Positions 1 through 5,216 of a stretch of DNA of 5,436 nt are shown one piece after another (position 1 is the stretch's first letter; every line of letters begins with the position of its first letter). Location: NCBI GenBank assembly GCA_011375275.1, contig DRLW01000463.1, positions 1 to 5,436 of the forward strand. The letters run 5' to 3'. The translations under genes and the position numbers were made by a program. The stretch is from Bacteroidota bacterium (GTDB lineage: Bacteria; Zhuqueibacterota; Zhuqueibacteria; Zhuqueibacterales; Geothermadaptataceae). The notes under the pieces are model-generated. The model saw nothing but the letters and a program-made list of their open reading frames with translations, ran no database searches and had not been told where the DNA came from.

Positions 1-873
1 GCTCATCTCATCGGCGAATATGAGACCCTGGCCAACGGCTGGGCGATCCCCTGCGCCACGGACATCGCTTTCAGCTACATGATCGCGCGCATCGTTTTCG
101 GTGCTGCCCACCCGGCGATATCGTTCCTGCTTCTGCTCGCTATTGCCGACGATGCCCTCGGCCTGCTTATATTGGCGATTTTTTATCCCCAGCCCGGCGC
201 TGATGGCAACATCTGGTTCATGCTGCTGCCGGTTCTCGCCATCATCATCGGCCTGCTGCTGCGCAGACAGCGCGTGCACAATTTCTGGTGGTACATATTA
301 GTTCCCGGGACCATCTCCTGGTTCGGTTTTGCCCTCGCGGGTCTGCACCCGGCGCTCGGCCTGCTGCCGATTATCCCGACCATGCCGCACGAGCATGTCG
401 ATAAGGGGTTGTTCAACTGGGAAGAGATGAACCTGTCCGACACGCTGAACCGCTTCGAACATTGGTGGAAAAATCCTGTCGAGCTGATTCTCGGCCTGTT
501 CGGGTTGTTCAACGCGGGAGTGGTCTTCAACGCCATCGGCCCGGCGACCTACCTGATCCTGATCGGCCTGTTGCTCGGCAAACCGATCGGCATCTGGCTG
601 AGCGCCATGTTCACGGCCAAAGTGCTCAAATTCGGTCTCCCCGAAGGCATCGACGGCAAGGTTATGCTGGTGATCGGCATCACCGCGGGTATTGGCTTTA
701 CGGTTGCTCTGTTCGTGGCCACGGTTGCCTTCCCCAAAGGAACAATTCAGGATGCGGCAAAAATGGGTGCTCTGGCCTCATTCAGCGCTGCTATTCTGAC
801 TTTTATCTTTGCCAAACTGCTCAATATCAAGAAAATCCACGGAGAAGAGGGAGCTGCATCCCATTCCCATTGA
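1..873 (+). CDS. nhaA: Na+/H+ antiporter NhaA, C-terminal part (5' end cut by window)
   Basis: An inner-membrane antiporter that exchanges cytoplasmic Na+ (or Li+) for protons, used for pH and sodium homeostasis. The frame is open from base 1, so the real start lies upstream; 290 codons are visible of a family usually near 390-450 residues. Seen directly: GWAIPCATDIAF (37-72) carries the Asp at 61-63 that corresponds to E. coli Asp133. LAIADDALGL carries the Asp pair at 148-153 (Asp163/Asp164, the ion-binding site). LLGKPIG carries the Lys at 580-582 (Lys300). The late motif GITAGIGFTVALF is also present. Several hydrophobic membrane segments follow. Between roughly 379 and 478 there is a longer, charged His/Glu/Trp-containing loop than in E. 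coli NhaA, and the tail ends GEEGAASHSH. The ATG at 79 is internal, not the start. The stop is TGA at 871-873. Family assignment is very secure; the subtype and regulation are not visible. Confidence 0.96.
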   Translation, partial: AHLIGEYETLANGWAIPCATDIAFSYMIARIVFGAAHPAISFLLLLAIADDALGLLILAIFYPQPGADGNIWFMLLPVLAIIIGLLLRRQRVHNFWWYILVPGTISWFGFALAGLHPALGLLPIIPTMPHEHVDKGLFNWEEMNLSDTLNRFEHWWKNPVELILGLFGLFNAGVVFNAIGPATYLILIGLLLGKPIGIWLSAMFTAKVLKFGLPEGIDGKVMLVIGITAGIGFTVALFVATVAFPKGTIQDAAKMGALASFSAAILTFIFAKLLNIKKIHGEEGAASHSH

Positions 874-990
874 TCTGTTTTTCATGTAATCTGAAAATAA
901 ACATGAATTGTAGCTCTGAACAAAATTCTTCGATTCTCCCGATTTTTCTTGCACGAACCGTAATTTTTTGAATTAATCGGGACAGGTCCC

Positions 991-1029
991 ATGGGGCTGC
1001 TCACCAGCGGTGCAGCCCCATCTTTTTTT
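991..1029 (+). terminator. Intrinsic terminator downstream of nhaA
   Basis: A perfect 10-bp stem ATGGGGCTGC (991-1000) / GCAGCCCCAT (1012-1021) has an 11-base loop that can fold further (ACC/GGT). A run of seven T at 1023-1029 follows. It lies about 120 bases past the nhaA stop and should end that transcript, separating it from the small gene at 1114. The stretch before it (874-990) is AT-rich, contains a weaker inverted repeat TTCATGT/ACATGAA (881-887/901-907), and shows no gene. Confidence 0.88.
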
Positions 1030-1113
1030 AAACATGGCCTGTCGGATTTACCAACGAATAAACCCTGACCACGCGGGAAAGTCAGGATCAACAGGAATGG
1101 AAAATAGATCAGC

Positions 1114-1311
1114 ATGTTACCTGCAGGCGAAAATGTACGCAAGGCCGTAAAATGGATATCCGATCACCTGAAAGAGGATAATCCCCGGCCGCTGAATGAG
1201 TTGATCAACACGGCAACTCAGCAGTTCAACCTCTCCCCGAAAGAGTCAGAAGAACTCTATCATTTTTACCGCAATGCCCGGGATGACTCCGGCTCCAGCA
1301 GCTCGGGCTGA
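1114..1311 (+). CDS. Small helical protein of unknown function (65 aa)
   Basis: I do not recognise a named function. The protein starts MLPAGENVRKAVKWISDHL and is predicted mostly helical, charged and soluble: helix about 6-20, helix about 27-39 (LNELINTATQQF), then LSPKESEELYHFYRN (41-55) and a flexible Ser/Gly tail (DSGSSSSG). There is no signal peptide or membrane segment. The layout (short helical bundle, an NLSPKE turn, an aromatic FY near the end) resembles small conserved hypothetical proteins I associate with Desulfuromonadales-type genomes; that is recollection, not a search result. ATG 1114 is the only usable start in this frame because a TAG lies at 1105. Its SD is poor: AGGA at 1093-1096 is about 17 bases away, so the gene is less secure than its neighbours. 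It stands alone between two terminator-like signals. Confidence 0.62.
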   Translation: MLPAGENVRKAVKWISDHLKEDNPRPLNELINTATQQFNLSPKESEELYHFYRNARDDSGSSSSG

Positions 1312-1325
1312 ACGCTCAGTTTTTT
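1308..1325 (+). terminator. Weak terminator-like hairpin after the 65-aa gene
   Basis: CTGA (1308-1311) pairs with TCAG (1316-1319) around a four-base loop and is followed directly by T1320-1325. The stem is only 4 bp, perhaps extended by G-U pairs, and overlaps the stop codon at 1309-1311. The position is right for a terminator, but the stem is short. Confidence 0.33.
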
Positions 1326-1348
1326 CTCATTGGGAACTCTTTTGCCGT

Positions 1349-1405
1349 ATCAGCCAGATGCAGGCACGTGCTGTGCCCAGGCGGGCTGGTTGAAAAGGAG
1401 CAACC
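1349..1405 (+). promoter_or_regulatory. Structured leader candidate upstream of hldA
   Basis: In the 185-base gap between the small gene and hldA, three complementary segments are arranged compactly. CAGCC (1351-1355) pairs with GGCTG (1384-1388), enclosing GGCAC (1363-1367) / GTGCC (1373-1377) with a five-base loop. Next to it, GTTG (1389-1392) pairs with CAAC (1401-1404) around the loop AAAAGGAG. The loop carries an AAGGA motif, which is the kind of site CsrA/RsmA proteins bind and also looks like an SD, but no convincing ORF starts after it. An AT-rich stretch (1456-1480, with TATAAA at 1472-1477 but no clear -35) lies between this element and the hldA start. It could be a regulatory leader RNA or an incidental set of inverted repeats. 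Confidence 0.4.
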
Positions 1406-1496
1406 GAACTGAGTAAAGTGGATATCCAGGCGAATTTCCAGATTACAATCAAGGCCTATTTTTGCAAAATTTATAAATTTTCAGGCAAAACACCTC

Positions 1497-2522
1497 ATGC
1501 CCCAACCAATCAAACACGACCTTCTCTTCCCCTCGGAAAAGGAAATCGACGCGCTGTTCTCAGCCATGCGCGGGAAGCATATCGCCGTGGTCGGTGATCT
1601 CATGCTGGATAAATACATCTGGGGAGCTGTGACCCGCATTTCGCCGGAAGCACCGGTCCCCATCGTGCACGTGGCCAATGAATCCGAATGTCTCGGAGGA
1701 GCGGCCAATGTTTCCAACAACCTGCATCACCTCGGCGCTACGGCTATTCCGATCGGTGTCGTTGGTGAAGATCTGAATGGAGACCACCTCATCAAGCTGG
1801 CACAGGAGGCGGGTTTTCGGACCGATGGCATCATCCGTGATGCGGCGCGCCCGACCACGGTAAAAAGCCGTGTCATCGCCCACAACCAACATGTCGTGCG
1901 CGTCGATCGCGAAGACGGCCGGGATATCGAAGCTGCTGTGGCACGGCGCATCATCGCATTTCTGGAATCCATCGCCAACGATCTCGATGCCATCATCATC
2001 GAAGACTATAACAAAGGTTTGCTCACCGCCGGGTTGATCGAATCGATCATCGCCCTGGCAAAGCAGCGCGACATTCCCGTTACTGTTGACCCCAAATTCA
2101 GTAATTTCATGGCCTATAAGGACGTCACGGTGATGAAACCGAACCGCAAGGAAATCGAAGAGGCCCTGGCGATCAAAATTGAGGACGAAACCAGCCTGCA
2201 TGCCGCAGCGCAGAAGCTGAAAGAACGGCTGGCCTGTGCCAATGCGCTCATCACTCTGGGAGAAAAAGGCATGTTTCTGCTGGATGACCGCGACCGGCAG
2301 ACGACCATCCCCACTGTTGCGCGGCGGGTGCACGATGTCTCTGGGGCGGGTGATACGGTGATCGCCACTCTGACCCTGGCACTGGCTGCCGGCAGCCCCG
2401 TGGTTGAGGCAGCTTATCTGGCCAACCACGCCGCAGGCGTCGTCGTTGGCGAGATCGGCGCTGTGCCGATCACTCCGGAGGACCTGAAGCAGGCACTGCT
2501 GAGCACGGGGGCATCGGCATGA
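1497..2522 (+). CDS. hldA: D-glycero-beta-D-manno-heptose-7-phosphate kinase (HldE N-domain type, stand-alone)
   Basis: A cytoplasmic PfkB/ribokinase-family enzyme. It phosphorylates C1 of heptose 7-phosphate to give the 1,7-bisphosphate, an early step toward ADP-heptose for the LPS inner core. Seen in the 341-aa product: VVGDLMLDKYIWG (31-43), RISPEAPVP (47-55) and GGAANVSNNL (67-76), all hallmark HldE/RfaE1 N-terminal motifs. DPK at 198-200 and KPNRKE at 214-219 follow, then DVSGAGDT (280-287), the PfkB signature with catalytic base Asp286. The adenylyltransferase domain that is fused in E. coli HldE is absent; it is encoded by the next gene. ATG 1497 is chosen because no in-frame start lies upstream before a stop (TGA at 1410) and the helix before GKHIAVVGD is normal for the family. 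Its SD is weak (AGG at 1483-1485). ATG 1566 is a less likely alternative. The stop TGA overlaps the next start (ATGA, 2519-2522), so translation is probably coupled. Confidence 0.95.
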   Translation: MPQPIKHDLLFPSEKEIDALFSAMRGKHIAVVGDLMLDKYIWGAVTRISPEAPVPIVHVANESECLGGAANVSNNLHHLGATAIPIGVVGEDLNGDHLIKLAQEAGFRTDGIIRDAARPTTVKSRVIAHNQHVVRVDREDGRDIEAAVARRIIAFLESIANDLDAIIIEDYNKGLLTAGLIESIIALAKQRDIPVTVDPKFSNFMAYKDVTVMKPNRKEIEEALAIKIEDETSLHAAAQKLKERLACANALITLGEKGMFLLDDRDRQTTIPTVARRVHDVSGAGDTVIATLTLALAAGSPVVEAAYLANHAAGVVVGEIGAVPITPEDLKQALLSTGASA

Positions 2523-3004
2523 GTGTACACAAAACTCTGGAAACCCTGCTGCAGACACGGGAAGCGCTTCGCGAACAGGGCAAAAAAGTCGTATTCACCA
2601 ACGGAGTTTTTGACCTGCTGCACCGCGGTCATGTGGACTACCTCGCCGCTGCGCGCCAATGCGGAGATTGCCTGATCGTGGGCATCAATGACGATGCTTC
2701 TGTACGCCGTCTCAAAGGTGAAAAAAGACCTATCGTGCCGCAGCAGGATCGTTGTGCCATCATCGCGGCGCTGCGGGCTGTTGATCATGTCATTCTCTTT
2801 TCCGAGGATACGCCGGAAAACCTCATTCGCGCCCTGCGTCCCGATGTGCTGGTAAAAGGCGCTGACTATCAAATTCACGAAATCGTGGGCCACGATATCG
2901 TGCAGTCCTACGGCGGCAGCGTCGAACGCATCCGGCTGACACAAGGCCGTGCAACCACCAATCTGATCGACATCATCCTGCAGCGCTATGGAGTTGAAGA
3001 GTGA
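2519..3004 (+). CDS. hldC: D-glycero-beta-D-manno-heptose 1-phosphate adenylyltransferase (HldE C-domain type)
   Basis: A cytoplasmic nucleotidyltransferase that transfers AMP from ATP to heptose 1-phosphate, releasing pyrophosphate and forming ADP-heptose. The 161-aa product matches the C-terminal domain of bifunctional HldE along its length. It shows TNGVFDLLHRGHV with the HxGH nucleotide-binding motif at 35-38, RRLKGEKRP (63-71), the LVKGADY motif (111-117) and ATTNLID near the C-terminus (145-151). ATG 2519 overlaps the hldA stop by four bases. GGGGG at 2507-2511 is a modest SD at seven bases, so re-initiation after hldA likely contributes. The stop at 3002-3004 overlaps the next gene's GTG start. 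The phosphatase step between kinase and transferase (usually GmhB, HAD family) is not encoded in the window. Confidence 0.95.
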   Translation: MSVHKTLETLLQTREALREQGKKVVFTNGVFDLLHRGHVDYLAAARQCGDCLIVGINDDASVRRLKGEKRPIVPQQDRCAIIAALRAVDHVILFSEDTPENLIRALRPDVLVKGADYQIHEIVGHDIVQSYGGSVERIRLTQGRATTNLIDIILQRYGVEE

Positions 3005-4182
3005 AACGCGCAATTCTAACCATATCGGCGATATTTCTCCTGCTTTTATTTATCAACCTGCTCATCGGATTAGCCAACACAGCCTTGCTCGCGCCGTGGA
3101 ACCATGGCGCGCGGGTGCTCGAATCCCCATTCAAAACACTCAGCGGAGCGGTACATATCCACAGCCGCCATTCAGATGGCTCAGGCTGGCTCAGCCGCAT
3201 CCAACAGGCAGCACGCAACACAGGGCTGGATTTCATCCTGCTCACAGACCACAATGATACGGTTTTGGCAGACAGTGTCTCCGGCAGCACAGAACCTGTG
3301 ATGCTGGCTGGCGCAGAGCTGTCCTTGCAGGCCGGGCACTTGTTGCTCTACGGCGGCCCGCGCGTGCGCGATGGTTTTCGCGAGCAGGATTTCGGCGGCC
3401 AGCAGGCTCTGCTGGACAGCATGGAACAGAACAGCGGTTTCGCCATCGTTGCTCATCCCTTTCACCCGAAAATATCCTGGAAGGACAGCATCTCGCGCCG
3501 CATTGCCGGCATCGAGGTGATCAATGCGGATGTCGAATGGCGTAACGACAGCCCGCTCAAGCTGCTGCGCGCCATCTTTGCTCTGCCGTTTTATGACCAT
3601 GCCATGAACAGCCTGCTCGACATGCCGCATAAAGAGCTGGCCCTGCTGGACAGCCTCTCACAACGGCAGCCTGTGGCCGCCATCGGCAGCGTCGATGCGC
3701 ACGCGCGCATCAAGCTGAGCAAAACCATGTTCTGGCGTTTTCCTTCGTACGAAAAAAATTTCCGGCTGGTGCAGACAGCCCTGGTCGTGCCGGATAGTTC
3801 CACAGGAGACAGCACCGCAGTGGTCGAGGCACTGAAACGAGGCAATACCATTGCCGGATATGCTGCTTTCGGTGACCTGCGGCAGATCAGCATCTGGCTT
3901 GACAGCACAGACGGCCCGCTTCCACCGGGCAGTGTGGCCACGCCCGGCGAGGGGCCTGTGCTGCGTGTTCAGACTCCCGCCGGCTATGCCGTGAGCGTAC
4001 GCCTGTACCAGAACGGCATCCGCATTCGCGAGAGCAACAGCAACGACATCCGCTGGCCCGTTGAAAAGCCCGGCGTGTACCGCGTGGTCGTCCTGCAGTT
4101 GCGGCGACAGTTCCCATTCCTGAGCCGGTCAGAAATCGCCTGGGCTTTTTCATCCCCCTTTTACATGCACTCACCCGAATGA
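3001..4182 (+). CDS. Membrane-anchored PHP-domain metallohydrolase (CehA/McbA-like)
   Basis: A 393-aa protein with an N-terminal MKR plus a hydrophobic segment (about 4-30), which predicts a signal anchor or uncleaved signal with the catalytic part outside the cytoplasmic membrane. The PHP metal site is well populated: HIH (52-54), HSDG (57-60), TDHND (82-86), Glu106 and His113, AHP (152-154), GIEVIN (171-176) and DAH (232-234). PHP enzymes are metal-dependent phosphoesterases or hydrolases; the substrate is unknown here. Residues about 285-375 look like a beta-sandwich, ending AWAFSSPFYM, similar to the C-terminal WxxSNPxY-type motif seen in CehA-like proteins. The GTG start overlaps the hldC stop (GTGA, 3001-3004), with GGAG at 2990-2993 as SD. 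Coupling to hldA-hldC suggests a role in LPS or envelope sugar metabolism, but this is inference. Confidence 0.86.
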   Translation: MKRAILTISAIFLLLLFINLLIGLANTALLAPWNHGARVLESPFKTLSGAVHIHSRHSDGSGWLSRIQQAARNTGLDFILLTDHNDTVLADSVSGSTEPVMLAGAELSLQAGHLLLYGGPRVRDGFREQDFGGQQALLDSMEQNSGFAIVAHPFHPKISWKDSISRRIAGIEVINADVEWRNDSPLKLLRAIFALPFYDHAMNSLLDMPHKELALLDSLSQRQPVAAIGSVDAHARIKLSKTMFWRFPSYEKNFRLVQTALVVPDSSTGDSTAVVEALKRGNTIAGYAAFGDLRQISIWLDSTDGPLPPGSVATPGEGPVLRVQTPAGYAVSVRLYQNGIRIRESNSNDIRWPVEKPGVYRVVVLQLRRQFPFLSRSEIAWAFSSPFYMHSPE

Positions 4183-4506
4183 ATTTTGTACTTTTGGGGC
4201 GCCCTGTGCACGGTATTTCTGTACAAACCCTCGTGCTGCTCCACGCCAGGCGGATGTTTGCTGCCGGCGTTCTCTCCCATGAAATCCGTCCAAAATCCGC
4301 TGAATAGAGCGCACACCCGCCATTTTTTTCGAAAATCTGTAGTTATTTCACAAATTCATGCAATAATTTTCCGCAATCGACCGGTGTTTTGCTTTATATA
4401 CTACTACCTGAAAGAAATAACCAGCCGGCCAATCCAACCAGGATCAGGATCGGGGCATTTATTCGCATACCATATCATATGATCTCAAACACAATCGGGA
4501 GGCAGT
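4183..4506 (+). other. 324-base intergenic region with small inverted repeats
   Basis: I see no convincing gene here. The one open frame starting near 4186 has unusual composition, no SD and no recognisable domain. Structure that can be seen: an inverted repeat TTTGTAC/GTACAAA (4185-4191/4221-4227) just after the PHP stop; GGGCGCCC (4197-4204); and a hairpin ACGCC-(A)-GGC / GCC-GGCGT (4243-4270) that lacks a T-run, so it is only a poor terminator candidate. Further on are an AT-rich zone (4321-4402) with a TATACT -10-like box at 4397-4402 but no good -35, and the perfect palindrome ATCATATGAT (4474-4483), 26 bases before the next start codon. The promoter of the following gene presumably lies in the 3' half. 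Confidence 0.5.
4497..4502 (+). promoter_or_regulatory. Shine-Dalgarno site that fixes the start of the exported protein gene
   Basis: GGGAGG lies seven bases before ATG 4510. This favours that ATG over the in-frame TTG at 4507, which would leave only four bases. Confidence 0.8.
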
Positions 4507-4509
4507 TTG

Positions 4510-5013
4510 ATGAGTACTGTAACAAAAAATGTGATGACAGTTTTCGCACTGACAGCAGCACTGCTCGTATCCACCAGCCAGCAGGCTTCAGCACAGGGCA
4601 AAGAAATGCCAAAACGCAAATTCGGACTTTCCGCATCACTTGCCGGCGGTCAGGGCACCCTGAACGTTCCCATATGGATCACCCGATCTCTGGTCATCGC
4701 TCCGGCAATCGGGCTGGTCAATGTCGGAAACGGCGGCGGGACCACGATCACTGGTGGGGCGGCCCTGAAGCTTTATCGCAAAACAGGGCGTGTTGCGCCC
4801 TATCTCGGCGGCAGCGGTATGATCAGCATCGTTTCTGCTGGTGGCACCAGTTCGAACTCCATCGGCGCGACAGGCTTTTTTGGCTCGGAATATTTTCTGC
4901 ACTATTATTTCAGCCTGAATATCGAAGGTGGTGTCTCTGTTGTCATTCCACCCAGCCCGGCTGCCATGACGATTTCGACCTATACGGCACTGGGCGCCAA
5001 TATATATTGGTAA
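4510..5013 (+). CDS. Small exported beta-rich protein, probable outer-membrane beta-barrel
   Basis: A 167-aa product with a typical Sec signal peptide: Lys6, a hydrophobic core about 8-21, and ASA|Q at 26-29 as the likely signal peptidase I site. The mature part of about 139 residues alternates polar and hydrophobic residues and is rich in Gly, Ser and Thr with beta-strand-like stretches (LVIAPAIGLVNVG, TTITGGAALKLY, YYFSLNIEGGVSVVI). It ends ANIYW; a C-terminal aromatic is the usual recognition signal for barrel insertion by BamA. The size suits an eight-strand barrel of the general OmpW/OmpX/opacity type, but no specific family is recognised. There are no cysteines and no lipobox. It is apparently monocistronic: 324 bases separate it from the upstream operon, and a strong promoter for another transcript begins 25 bases past its stop. 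The function is unknown; structural or porin-like is a guess. Confidence 0.82.
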   Translation: MSTVTKNVMTVFALTAALLVSTSQQASAQGKEMPKRKFGLSASLAGGQGTLNVPIWITRSLVIAPAIGLVNVGNGGGTTITGGAALKLYRKTGRVAPYLGGSGMISIVSAGGTSSNSIGATGFFGSEYFLHYYFSLNIEGGVSVVIPPSPAAMTISTYTALGANIYW

Positions 5014-5038
5014 AAAATCGTCATTTGTACTTTTGCGT

Positions 5039-5067
5039 TTGACAACGCTGTTCTGACAAACTATATT
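5039..5067 (+). promoter_or_regulatory. Near-consensus sigma70 promoter
   Basis: TTGACA (5039-5044, perfect -35) and TATATT (5062-5067, five of six for -10) are separated by exactly 17 bases. Transcription should begin around 5074-5076. The -35 sits in an inverted repeat GCGTT-TGAC-AACGC (5035-5048). This is the best promoter in the window, and no protein gene follows it, which supports an RNA gene. Confidence 0.83.
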
Positions 5068-5135
5068 GCCAACTCAGTTCACGCTGTGGCGGGTTTTTGA
5101 CCAGGGAAACTCCCGTCGCGAACGTTGTGCCCTGA

Positions 5136-5151
5136 AGAAAGGAGGTGATCC
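5136..5151 (+). promoter_or_regulatory. Extended anti-16S (super Shine-Dalgarno) segment
   Basis: AGAAAGGAGGTGATCC is the complete complement of the usual bacterial 16S 3' terminus GGATCACCTCCTTTCT. Normal SD sites use four to eight of these bases. At the usual spacing there is no ATG, GTG or TTG (only ATT at 5154); the first ATG is at 5169 and opens just eight codons (5169-5195). GTG 5145 overlaps the SD itself. The GGAGG core (5141-5145) can be masked by CCTCC (5176-5180). Confidence 0.75.
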
Positions 5152-5170
5152 CTATTTATCATAGACAAAT

Positions 5171-5216
5171 GGGAGCCTCCGGAGGAGCCTGTTAGCACCA
5201 GGTAGCCGAGGCTCCC
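5171..5216 (+). repeat. Stable hairpin inside the candidate RNA
   Basis: GGGAGCCTC (5171-5179) pairs perfectly with GAGGCTCCC (5208-5216). After a bulged C5180, GG (5181-5182) pairs with CC (5206-5207), and CCTG (5188-5191) pairs with CAGG (5199-5202). No T-run follows, so it is a structural element rather than a terminator. Its 5' arm includes the palindrome CCTCCGGAGG (5176-5185). Confidence 0.75.

Noticed and set aside
462..971. Plus-strand frame overlapping the end of nhaA
   Set aside because: Arg/Cys-rich off-frame translation of a conserved antiporter gene that runs into AT-rich non-coding DNA.
1418..1597. GTG-initiated 59-codon frame overlapping the hldA start
   Set aside because: It is 17 bases from the nearest SD-like GGAG, unremarkable in composition and mostly inside hldA out of frame.
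1560..2558. Long open frame on the minus strand (332 codons) opposite hldA
   Set aside because: It lies entirely antisense to a clear PfkB kinase, has no recognisable motif and reads like mirrored codon bias.
2414..3013. Minus-strand open frame of 199 codons opposite hldC
   Set aside because: It is a shadow of the HldC coding sequence, with no SD and no family features.
4389..5042. Plus-strand 217-codon frame overlapping the exported protein gene
   Set aside because: The alternative frame (4510-5013) has an SD, signal peptide and a barrel-like C-terminus; this one has none of these.
5136..5151. 3' end of a 16S rRNA gene on the minus strand
   Set aside because: The match stops at the terminal 16 bases; the preceding conserved 16S helix 45 sequence is absent, so this is a complement, not an rRNA gene.
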